This document shows positions 18,959 through 25,512 of a stretch of 64,000 nt of DNA, in pieces. The position numbers were made by a program, and so were the translations under genes. How positions within the stretch are numbered: the stretch's first letter is position 1; each line of letters starts with the position of its first letter. A model generated the notes under the pieces. That model was not told the origin of the DNA, searched no databases, and was given only the letters and a program-made list of their open reading frames with translations. This DNA is from Filimonas effusa (lineage in GTDB: Bacteria; Bacteroidota; Bacteroidia; Chitinophagales; Chitinophagaceae), in assembly GCF_004118675.1 (NCBI RefSeq), contig NZ_SDHZ01000005.1, positions 310,001 to 374,000 on the forward strand. The letters are read 5' to 3'.

Positions 18959-19441
18959 TTAGGGTTGTTGCCGTTCTTTTGCGAGGGCTTCTTTTATCAA
19001 TCCTGCTTCATAACCTTTTTGCAGGAGGTAGGCCATGGTTTTTGCCTGGCGGTTGATGTATTGTTCGTGTTTCAGGGATGTCCATTTATCATGAACCAGT
19101 TTCTGCAATGTTTCCAGGTAGTCTTCTTCCGGTATTGCTGCGAGGGCTTTCTTCAGATTATAGGGGCTTACCTGTCGTAGTTTGAGTTCATGCGTTATTT
19201 TCACTTTGCCCCATTTTTTCATGCGGAACCTTCCGCCGGCAAACTGTTCGGCAAAGCGGCTTTCATTAAGATAGTCGTCTTCGATGAGTGTGGCCATGAG
19301 TTCTTCGACCTCTGTTTTGCGGAGGCCGAAGCCATAGAGCTTTTCCTTTACTTCGTGGTGGCTTCGTTCCTGATAGGCGCAGTAATGCCTGATCTTTGGC
19401 AAGGCCTTTTCCTTGGATATACTGAATTTACCTGCTGGCAT
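18959..19441 (-). CDS. recX: RecX-family regulator of RecA
   Basis: The ATG at 19441 gives 160 residues, which fits RecX; the frame is open to 19534 but the extra part is not conserved in style. RecX proteins are made of three-helix repeats that bind in the groove of the RecA filament and limit its activity. Seen: LPKIRHYCAYQERSHHEV at the N-terminus, LIEDDYLNESRFAEQFAGGR in the second repeat, and KAKTMAYLLQKG-like text near the C-terminus. It is a single gene, divergent from dnaN and separated from recA by the alcohol dehydrogenase gene. Confidence 0.88.
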   Translation of the reverse strand: MPAGKFSISKEKALPKIRHYCAYQERSHHEVKEKLYGFGLRKTEVEELMATLIEDDYLNESRFAEQFAGGRFRMKKWGKVKITHELKLRQVSPYNLKKALAAIPEEDYLETLQKLVHDKWTSLKHEQYINRQAKTMAYLLQKGYEAGLIKEALAKERQQP

Positions 19442-19606
19442 AGTTACTTGTGATACAGTGGCAATTGCCTGTAAGAAAGCAAACCTAAAGCCATTCGGGC
19501 GAAAAATTTCCCCCATTTGCGGCTTACTTACCAAAAAAATGCGACTTTCAGGCTTTCAAAGACCGTTTCCGCAACACACTTATTACTGAATGTTAACATT
19601 TTGCTG

Positions 19607-19614
19607 TAGGTTTG
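19607..19614 (+). promoter_or_regulatory. Predicted -7 promoter box for dnaN
   Basis: TAGGTTTG is an exact TAnnTTTG match, 28 bases before the dnaN ATG, in the divergent recX-dnaN interval. Confidence 0.5.
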
Positions 19615-19642
19615 TTGCCAATACAAAAATTGTAGTGACAGT

Positions 19643-20758
19643 ATGAAATTCATAGTATCGTCTTCTTCTTTGCTGAAACATTTACAACAAATCAGCGGTG
19701 TTATCAATTCCAATACGGTACTCCCCATCCTGGAAGATTTCTTATTTGAAATCGAGGATAAAAAACTGACCATTGTTGCCACCGACCTGGAGACTGTGAT
19801 GCGTGTACAGATGGAGGTTGAAAGCAAAGCCAATGGTAAGGTTTGTATTCCTGCCAAGATCCTGATCGACTCTCTTAAAAACATAGCAGACCAGCCGCTG
19901 ACCTTTAGCATCGACAAAAACTTCGCGGTTGAGATCACCAGCGACAACGGTAAGTACAAGGTGATGGGTGAAAACCCTGACAACTTCCCTAAGGAACCTG
20001 CTGCTGACGATACCAACAGCTTTACCATTCCTGCGGGCGCTCTTGTTACAGCCATCAACAAAACTTTGTTTGCTGTAAGTAATGATGATCTTCGTCCGGC
20101 TATGACGGGTGTATTCTTTGAGCTGCAGAAAGATTCTGTTCAGTTTGTAGCTACCGATGCTCACCGTTTGGTTCGTTATAAGAAAACCAATGTGAGCAGT
20201 CCGAAAGCAGACAGCTTCATTGCGCCGAAGAAACCTTTGAACCTGTTGAAAAACGCGTTACCTGATAACGACGACGAATTAACCATCAGCTATAACAGCA
20301 ACCACTTATTTATCACACATGGTTCTACACAGCTGATCTGTCGCCTGATAGATGCGCGTTTCCCTGATTATAAAGTAGTAATCCCTACCGACAACCCTTA
20401 CAAGTTGCTGGTGAGCAAATCTGATTTCCAGAGTGCGCTGCGCCGTGTAAGCGTGTTCAGTAACAAAAGCACCAACCAGGTGGCGTTGAACATCAGCGGA
20501 AGTGAGTTACAACTGACTGCGCAGGATGTTGATTTCAGCTTTGAAGGTACTGAGCGTATGAACTGTCAGTATGATGGTGAAGACCTGCAGATCGCTTTCA
20601 ATGCGAAATTCCTGATCGAGATGCTGAATGCTGCCGACAGTGATGAAGTGAAGATCGAGTTATCTACTTCTACCAAAGCGGGTATCATTAAACCCATTGA
20701 GCAGGCTGAAGGAGAGGAGCTGCTGATGCTGGTGATGCCGCTGATGCTGAATAACTAA
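19643..20758 (+). CDS. dnaN: DNA polymerase III beta subunit (sliding clamp)
   Basis: The 371-residue protein forms the ring that holds DNA polymerase III on its template. Seen: the N-terminal text MKFIVSSSSLLKHLQQISGV, the three clamp domains in order, RPAMTGVFFEL near residue 150 and the C-terminal LMLVMPLMLNN that matches the conserved clamp end. Length is normal. It has its own promoter and terminator and is not next to dnaA or recF, as is common in Bacteroidota. Confidence 0.97.
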   Translation: MKFIVSSSSLLKHLQQISGVINSNTVLPILEDFLFEIEDKKLTIVATDLETVMRVQMEVESKANGKVCIPAKILIDSLKNIADQPLTFSIDKNFAVEITSDNGKYKVMGENPDNFPKEPAADDTNSFTIPAGALVTAINKTLFAVSNDDLRPAMTGVFFELQKDSVQFVATDAHRLVRYKKTNVSSPKADSFIAPKKPLNLLKNALPDNDDELTISYNSNHLFITHGSTQLICRLIDARFPDYKVVIPTDNPYKLLVSKSDFQSALRRVSVFSNKSTNQVALNISGSELQLTAQDVDFSFEGTERMNCQYDGEDLQIAFNAKFLIEMLNAADSDEVKIELSTSTKAGIIKPIEQAEGEELLMLVMPLMLNN

Positions 20759-20783
20759 GATTTACAGACCCAACTATAAGAAG

Positions 20784-20812
20784 AGGTTGTGCCGCTTGGT
20801 GCAACCTTTTTT
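20784..20812 (+). terminator. Intrinsic terminator of dnaN
   Basis: A 10-bp stem with two wobble pairs (AGGTTGTGCC, loop GCTT, GGTGCAACCT) is followed by a T run, 25 bases after the dnaN stop. Confidence 0.85.
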
Positions 20813-20904
20813 ATTTAATTGTATTCTCTTCCATTGTGGCCTGAGCATGGCATTCCGGGAGATAAAAAGTACAATAACGTTATTGGTAACGGGCGCTGAA
20901 GCGT

Positions 20905-21441
20905 TTATTGCGCTGCGGGGAAATTTATATGCGCTTCTACAGCGGCGACTGCTTTATTAAACCGCTGGTCATAGTCGCCGCTGATGCGTACCCAGGGTAC
21001 GTGTTGCTGCACGAGCAGGTCTTTGTACATATGGAACAATTCCTGGCGCGGGCGTTCATCGGGGTATTCGCGCAGTTCGTCTGCTATCCAGGGAAGGTCG
21101 ATATCGCACAGGAGGTAGAGATCGTATTTGCGTTTTGCGATGGTATCGAGGATATAGGGGTGGCAGTTGTCAAATACAAATTCGCACCAGACCTTCATGA
21201 CATACTGGTCTGTATCGAAAAAGAGAAGGGGCGCATCAGACTTACTGATGAACTGTTCTTCGAGTGCTGTCTGGCCGCGGGCAATAGTAAGCAGGTCGTT
21301 ATAAGTATAGTCTTTTCCTTCCTGCAGGAGATAATCCCGTGCAAACTCGGGACACCATTCCGTATTGAAATGGGATGCCAGTTGTGCGCACAGTGTGCTT
21401 TTACCTGTTGACTCGGGGCCTATGATAACAACTTTTTTCAT
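20905..21441 (-). CDS. NadR-like AAA ATPase / ribosylnicotinamide kinase-type protein
   Basis: The 178-residue protein has the P-loop GPESTGKSTL at residues 8-17 and the text WCPEFARDYL and DTDQYVMKVW seen in the kinase half of NadR. In that family the domain phosphorylates nicotinamide riboside to NMN, a salvage route to NAD. The protein is only the kinase-like half: no adenylyltransferase domain is present. No pnuC transporter is adjacent. The window also holds nadA and nadD, but far away. Family placement is good; substrate is inferred. Confidence 0.8.
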   Translation of the reverse strand: MKKVVIIGPESTGKSTLCAQLASHFNTEWCPEFARDYLLQEGKDYTYNDLLTIARGQTALEEQFISKSDAPLLFFDTDQYVMKVWCEFVFDNCHPYILDTIAKRKYDLYLLCDIDLPWIADELREYPDERPRQELFHMYKDLLVQQHVPWVRISGDYDQRFNKAVAAVEAHINFPAAQ

Positions 21442-21476
21442 TCAGCTGCCAAAGATAGGCAGGAGATGGGCAGGAT

Positions 21477-22004
21477 TTAAAATGAAAAACTGAGCGTTTG
21501 TTTTACGTGGGGTCTTTCATTGTTTATAACATCCTTGTTATAGTTTAATTCATGAATTCTTTCCTTTTCCAAAAGCCTGAACCACATAATAGCAGGTAAG
21601 CCGCTATTGGAATGTATATCCAACCGATAAATTAATTTATCGGTTGGCTTCCTGTGTTTATTCAGGATCTGGCTTAATTCGGTAGGATCTATCCCTATTT
21701 CCTCTGCAAATTGTTTGTTTTTCTTTTTTATACGTGCAACATACTCTTTGAGAAAATAGCCAAAATCATAGCTCTTATCAAATACTTTGTTGGCGAGATA
21801 ATCTTCCATCTGGAATTTTAACTGGAGCAGCCCCGAAAAAATTCGTCCTTCCTCGGTTTCATTTTCGGAAAGCTGTTTGCGGTATTTCTTGTATTCGGCA
21901 AGCATTATTTCACGTTCTTCGGGATCTTTGGTTCCCGGAAAAACAAATGATGCTGCAATTTCCTGTGGAGTGTATTGTTCTTCGATGTTTTTATGTGACT
22001 TCAT
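21477..22004 (-). CDS. Helix-turn-helix protein, putative antitoxin of a GNAT/HTH pair
   Basis: The 175-residue protein has a helix-turn-helix near residues 98-125 (FAEEIGIDPTELSQILNKHR), with a long charged N-terminal arm (residues 1-90) and a C-terminal tail. It lies 28 bases downstream of a GNAT-like gene on the same strand. The pair resembles toxin-antitoxin modules in which the DNA-binding protein neutralises the toxin and represses its own operon; that role is inferred from layout. The coding sequence contains a perfect 28-bp palindrome at 21620-21647, just after the HTH codons. Base composition is richer in A and T than its neighbours, in keeping with acquired DNA. It could instead be an ordinary regulator. 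Confidence 0.75.
   Translation of the reverse strand: MKSHKNIEEQYTPQEIAASFVFPGTKDPEEREIMLAEYKKYRKQLSENETEEGRIFSGLLQLKFQMEDYLANKVFDKSYDFGYFLKEYVARIKKKNKQFAEEIGIDPTELSQILNKHRKPTDKLIYRLDIHSNSGLPAIMWFRLLEKERIHELNYNKDVINNERPHVKQTLSFSF
21620..21647. repeat. Perfect 28-bp palindrome inside the HTH gene
   Basis: The half-site CCAACCGATAAATT is followed without spacer by its exact reverse complement. It covers codons for KPTDKLIYRL of the HTH protein. It may be an internal operator, or form a strong hairpin in the message. Confidence 0.9.
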
Positions 22005-22032
22005 AGAATATATTTTAATGCGTTGTTGTATG

Positions 22033-22530
22033 CTATATCATATAACGTGCGATGATCCGGAATGAGCCAATTTTATTCAACACCATAAACCCGGTAAGGC
22101 TTCTGAATGTTTTTATTGGCAAATAGGTAAAACCATAAGCCGAGGTATAGTGGTTAACCAGGCATGTTTTAGGCGTTAGAAAAACGACTCCTTCATGCCT
22201 GCGCTTAAATGATTCTTTACAGGCAAAGGCGATAAGGCAGCCTGCTATACCATCGATTTTTTTACCCAAGCCAATATTTTCTTTACCCACTTCTATCAAT
22301 TCAATTTCGATGGCATTAATAGCTTTACCCGGGTGATCTATTATGCAAATAAGCCCCAGAATGGTTTTTCTTCCTTTTAACCTCAGCTTATACACTTCAT
22401 GTTCTTTGTATAAATTCCAGGAAAAATTATTAAACCGCCTGCTATTTTCTATGGTAATGAAGTCAATTTCCGTTAACCGTTCTACGACAGCCTGTAACCT
22501 TTTGTTGTTGATGACATCCTGAACGAACAT
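22033..22530 (-). CDS. GNAT-fold protein, putative toxin of a GNAT/HTH pair
   Basis: The 165-residue protein resembles a divergent GNAT acetyltransferase. The clearest sign is the segment KKIDGIAGCLIAFACKESF near residue 90-110, which fits the acetyl-CoA-binding motif A and following helix, then GVVFLTPKTCLVNHYTSAYGF, which fits the strand and helix of motif B. The first half is AT-rich in DNA and lacks a recognised domain. It is followed 28 bases later by the HTH gene. GNAT toxins acetylate tRNAs or other targets; whether this one does is unknown. It may instead be a plain acetyltransferase or a degenerate family member. Confidence 0.65.
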   Translation of the reverse strand: MFVQDVINNKRLQAVVERLTEIDFITIENSRRFNNFSWNLYKEHEVYKLRLKGRKTILGLICIIDHPGKAINAIEIELIEVGKENIGLGKKIDGIAGCLIAFACKESFKRRHEGVVFLTPKTCLVNHYTSAYGFTYLPIKTFRSLTGFMVLNKIGSFRIIARYMI

Positions 22531-22540
22531 TTATCATAGA

Positions 22541-22687
22541 TTAAAGGTAAGGAAAATAGTTTACATAATCATAAATATCATTTACATAAATGTAATGATC
22601 CCCGAGAAGGCTCAATGTTCCCTTCGGACATTTTCTGGCCGCGTTTCGTGTTATAGCCAGTGGTCTGTTGTTTTTCATTTCTATCAT
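22541..22687 (-). CDS. Possible 48-residue small protein upstream of the GNAT/HTH pair
   Basis: An ATG at 22687 (with a second in-frame ATG at 22678) opens a frame of 48 codons that ends 10 bases before the GNAT gene start, on the same strand. The N-terminal half is basic (KNNRPLAITRNAARKCPKG); the C-terminal half is rich in Tyr, Asn and Asp because it is read through the TTTACATAA repeats. No family was recognised. The position suits a first gene of the operon, but the repeats suggest that the second half may be regulatory DNA instead. Treat as a candidate only. Confidence 0.3.
   Translation of the reverse strand: MIEMKNNRPLAITRNAARKCPKGTLSLLGDHYIYVNDIYDYVNYFPYL
22559..22599. promoter_or_regulatory. 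Candidate operator of the GNAT/HTH pair
   Basis: Two TTTACATAA direct repeats (22559-22567, 22581-22589) and a near-perfect inverted repeat at 22577-22599 (ATCATTTACAT against ATGTAATGAT, one base offset) lie 29 to 69 bases upstream of the GNAT start. This is where an autorepressing HTH protein would be expected to bind. Confidence 0.4.
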
Positions 22688-22924
22688 GATCTAAAATTTA
22701 AATAGTTGTTCTGCACACGCACTAAAATGCGCATGCGAATTCTACAGGTAGTTTGTACCTGGTTTTTATTCAAATATTAGTTGTCAGGAAAGAATACAAG
22801 TGCCTTTTATTCCGGGTGCTGCCGGGGCATTGTAGTTGCAATAATCAAAGGCTTCCTTTATCAGGCGGTGAATGCATGAGAGTTAAACTCCTGATAAGGA
22901 ATGTAAGTTAAGTATAATTTAGAA

Positions 22925-22946
22925 AACCGCTATCCTAATAGCGGTT
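22925..22946. terminator. Hairpin, possible second terminator
   Basis: AACCGCTAT, loop CCTA, ATAGCGGTT. The minus-strand tail is TTTCTAA. It lies 40 bases beyond the nfuA terminator. The remainder of the interval 22688-22924 holds no gene that could be supported. Confidence 0.4.
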
Positions 22947-22984
22947 AATCCAAAAAACAGGAAAAGGCAAATTCGCGGGAGCAT

Positions 22985-23020
22985 AAAAAAGCTGGTGACA
23001 CGGATTGCGACACCAGCTTT
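22985..23020 (-). terminator. Intrinsic terminator of nfuA
   Basis: A 10-bp stem (AAAGCTGGTG with CACCAGCTTT) followed on the minus strand by a T run, 27 bases after the nfuA stop. Confidence 0.8.
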
Positions 23021-23046
23021 TATTATTTGGTAACTAAGCTCAGTAA

Positions 23047-23646
23047 TTATTCGGCTTCGGCGACCACTTCTTTCACTTCGGGGATCATACGCTTCATCAT
23101 GCCTTCGATGCCTGCTTTGAGGGTGATCATGGAAGAAGGGCATCCGCTGCAGCTACCTTGTAACATGAGGTTTACCACGCCATCGGTATAGCTTTTGAAC
23201 TGGATGGCGCCGCCGTCCATTTCTACTGCGGGTTTTACGTAGTTGTCGAGTAATTCTTTGATGCGTTTTACCACATCGTCGTCATCAGCGGCCACTACGT
23301 TGCTTGCTTCCTGTTTAATTTGTGCTACCTCCTCTTCATTGATCACTACACCACCATTCTCCAGGTAGTCTTTTAAGAACTGCTTGATATTGGGAATGAC
23401 ATCGTGCCAATCTTCGGTATCGCTGGTTTTAGTGAGCGTAATGAAGTTGCTGGCGATGAAAACGCTTTTAATGAAGGGAAAGCTAAACAGCTCCTTCGCC
23501 AGGGGGGAAGGACCAGCCATTGTCTCGTCCGCGAAATCGATGCTCTTACCGGGATACAGCAGTTTGTTGACAACAAACTTCATCGTCTCCGGGTTGGGAG
23601 TCATTTCTGTATAAATACTGATTACGGGATTTCCTGTTTTAATCAT
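23047..23646 (-). CDS. NifU-domain iron-sulfur carrier protein (NfuA/Nfu1-like)
   Basis: The ATG at 23646 gives 199 residues. The N-terminal half (residues 1-95) is the Nfu N domain with the text YTEMTPNPETMKFVVN; the C-terminal half is the NifU domain with the cluster-binding motif CSGCPSS, Cys166 and Cys169. Such proteins carry a 4Fe-4S cluster to target enzymes. Between the domains lies an acidic linker (AADDDDVVKR). It has its own promoter box (TAACTTTG, minus strand, 23671-23678) and terminator. Iron-sulfur users in this window include actB and nadA. Confidence 0.92.
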   Translation of the reverse strand: MIKTGNPVISIYTEMTPNPETMKFVVNKLLYPGKSIDFADETMAGPSPLAKELFSFPFIKSVFIASNFITLTKTSDTEDWHDVIPNIKQFLKDYLENGGVVINEEEVAQIKQEASNVVAADDDDVVKRIKELLDNYVKPAVEMDGGAIQFKSYTDGVVNLMLQGSCSGCPSSMITLKAGIEGMMKRMIPEVKEVVAEAE

Positions 23647-23670
23647 AACGCGTCTATTTACCTTAATGAA

Positions 23671-23678
23671 CAAAGTTA
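23671..23678 (-). promoter_or_regulatory. Predicted -7 promoter box for the NifU-domain gene
   Basis: The minus strand reads TAACTTTG, an exact TAnnTTTG match 24 bases before the ATG at 23646. Confidence 0.5.
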
Positions 23679-23709
23679 GTAAAAGCGCAGCAAATAAGCT
23701 GCCGTTTTC

Positions 23710-24306
23710 CTAACCTAATACAGTAACCAGGCCTTTGATAACCGCTCCCAGCTTAACTGCTTCAAATACACGGCTTTCGCTGGCGCCATGTTGTAATACA
23801 GACTGTTCGTGCGAGGTTACGCACATTTCGCAGCCGTTTATTGAAGAAACTACGAGGCTCAGGAGTTCGAAGAATTCTTTTCCGAGGACAGGATTCATCA
23901 TAATGCTCATTTTGATACCTGCCTGCTGGTTGCTGTAGAAGTCTTTTTTCATGAAGTGGCGGAACCTGTAGAAGATATTGTTCGTATTCATGAGGGAGGT
24001 GCAGGCCACTACTTCGGCGATTTCGGCTTCTGTAGCGCCGGCTGCAAGCGCCAGTTGGGTGAATGCCTCCTGTAAAAGGGTAAAGCGTTCGTTCACGGCT
24101 ACGGCGAGGGCCAGTAACAATGATTCTTTACGGTTGAGGTATTGTGCGTTGTTAAGCACGTTACCCACATTTATTTTAAGATCCTTGATGTAGCGGGCTT
24201 CTACCTGCAGTAATGCCTGTGCATTGGCGGAAGGTACATAGTCGGGGATATTGAGGTCGTTCAAGAGGTTGGTAAAAGTCTCGTTCTGTATCGTTGTTGT
24301 GCTCAT
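23710..24306 (-). CDS. AhpD-like alkylhydroperoxidase / carboxymuconolactone decarboxylase family protein
   Basis: The ATG at 24306 gives 198 residues. Two all-helical AhpD-like halves are visible; the second carries the active-site motif CEMCVTSHEQ with Cys159, Cys162 and His166, as in AhpD, which reduces peroxides or recycles AhpC. The first half has lost the CxxC. It follows the peroxiredoxin gene by 91 bases on the same strand, so the pair probably acts as an AhpC-AhpD peroxide-reducing system. Confidence 0.88.
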   Translation of the reverse strand: MSTTTIQNETFTNLLNDLNIPDYVPSANAQALLQVEARYIKDLKINVGNVLNNAQYLNRKESLLLALAVAVNERFTLLQEAFTQLALAAGATEAEIAEVVACTSLMNTNNIFYRFRHFMKKDFYSNQQAGIKMSIMMNPVLGKEFFELLSLVVSSINGCEMCVTSHEQSVLQHGASESRVFEAVKLGAVIKGLVTVLG

Positions 24307-24397
24307 GGTATATTCGTTTTTCTGTTTATGCATACGGCAGGAAAATTCCTGCCGTATTGTTCCATTCCATTATTCTCCTAATTCCTAATCAAAGTGG

Positions 24398-24967
24398 TTA
24401 GTTCATGCTCAGCGCTTCTGTAAGCGTTTGTTCGCCTTTGCTCCAGTTGCAGGGACAGAGTTCATCGGTCTGTAAAGCGTCGAGCACACGAAGCACTTCC
24501 TGCACGCTACGGCCCACGTTGAGGTCGTAAACGCTTACCCAACGTACAATACCCTGAGGATCAATGATGAAAGTAGCGCGGTAAGCGATCTTTTCTTCAG
24601 CATCCAGGATGCCTAACTCTTCGGCGAGGCTTTTGGAAGTATCTGCCAGCATGGGGAATTTAAGGTCGCGCAGGTCGGCGTGATCCCTTCTCCAGGCTGC
24701 GTGTACGAATTCAGAATCGGTAGATGCACCGATCAATACTGCGTCGCGGTCGCTAAACTCGCTGGCTTTTTTGTTGAATTCAGCGATTTCGGTAGGACAA
24801 ACGAAGGTGAAATCTTTAGGCCACCAGAACATTACTGTCCATTTGCCATCTGCGCTTGCCACTTCATGTGTGATGTCTGTAAACTCTTTACCTTTTTCAA
24901 TAGATACGACTGCTTTCTTTTTGAAGGCAGGAAACGGGCTTCCGATAGATAATACTCTGTTGTTCAT
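24398..24967 (-). CDS. Peroxiredoxin (AhpC/TSA type)
   Basis: The 189-residue protein has the peroxidatic motif FTFVCPTE with Cys57 and resolving cysteines in LCPCNW near 171-173. It reduces hydrogen peroxide and organic peroxides. The form, with CPCNW near the C-terminus, is like the AhpE/AhpC group that works with AhpD. It heads the pair with the AhpD-like gene. An OxyR-like palindrome lies about 240 bases upstream (25203-25238), which suggests peroxide control, though the distance is long. Confidence 0.92.
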   Translation of the reverse strand: MNNRVLSIGSPFPAFKKKAVVSIEKGKEFTDITHEVASADGKWTVMFWWPKDFTFVCPTEIAEFNKKASEFSDRDAVLIGASTDSEFVHAAWRRDHADLRDLKFPMLADTSKSLAEELGILDAEEKIAYRATFIIDPQGIVRWVSVYDLNVGRSVQEVLRVLDALQTDELCPCNWSKGEQTLTEALSMN

Positions 24968-25202
24968 ACTGTTATGTTTTACAATACGTTTACGAATTAA
25001 TAACGGGCTTTCTTATGGCAAATGTTTACGCTGTAGCAGCGTCACGGGAAGAGGACCTTCCCTGATTCAGATAAATGTCCGGTGTTCGGGCTCATGATTT
25101 TTTATCCATGCTCCAGATCCCCTGTTCCTATCATCCTCTTCATTCAACCATTCTGTTGTTCTGATAACAGTGCAAAATTGCCTCTTTGAAGGACTGGTCA
25201 CA

Positions 25203-25238
25203 AGTGCATTTGTCTATGTAGTCATAGACAAAATCTAT
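25203..25238. promoter_or_regulatory. OxyR-like binding site upstream of the peroxiredoxin gene
   Basis: The bases read AGTG-N7-CTAT-N6-ATAG-N7-CTAT: three of the four ATAG/CTAT core words of the OxyR consensus are exact, and the middle gap is 6 where E. coli has 7. The centre is a perfect 10-bp inverted repeat, TTTGTCTATG with CATAGACAAA. The interval 24968-25512 has no gene; besides this site it holds the repeat element at 25321-25426 and the uvrD terminator. Confidence 0.4.
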
Positions 25239-25320
25239 TGGTTTGTAAAAGAGATAGGGGGCAGATGACAAACTGGTAGATGGTAAAACAGCAGGGATGG
25301 ATGCAACGGGCATTTACGCT

Positions 25321-25426
25321 TTTGCTAAAAAAAGTTACTGTTTGCCGGTATATGTTTCAAAGCTTCCTTAAAGCTTCTTAAGAGCTTCTCTAAAGCTTCT
25401 TAGAAAAACGCCCTTTTTTTAGCAAA
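25321..25426. repeat. 106-bp element with 14-bp perfect terminal inverted repeats and internal tandem repeats
   Basis: TTTGCTAAAAAAAG at 25321-25334 is exactly inverted as CTTTTTTTAGCAAA at 25413-25426. Inside, at about 25358-25402, four 10-13 base units of the form AAAGCTTCTT follow one another. A further TTAGCAAA lies at 25440-25447. There is no frame of note. It could be a small mobile palindromic repeat or a structured RNA. Confidence 0.7.
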
Positions 25427-25451
25427 TGTGATAATAACCTTAGCAAAACAA

Positions 25452-25483
25452 AACTCCCGGTTGTCTTTACACAGCCGGGAGTT
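25452..25483 (-). terminator. Intrinsic terminator of uvrD/pcrA
   Basis: A stem of AACTCCCGG with CCGGGAGTT, extended inward by TTGT/ACAG pairs, lies 30 bases after the helicase stop. The minus-strand tail is TTTGTTTTG. Confidence 0.85.
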
Positions 25484-25512
25484 ATTCCATTCTTTCTTTT
25501 GCCCACTTGTTG

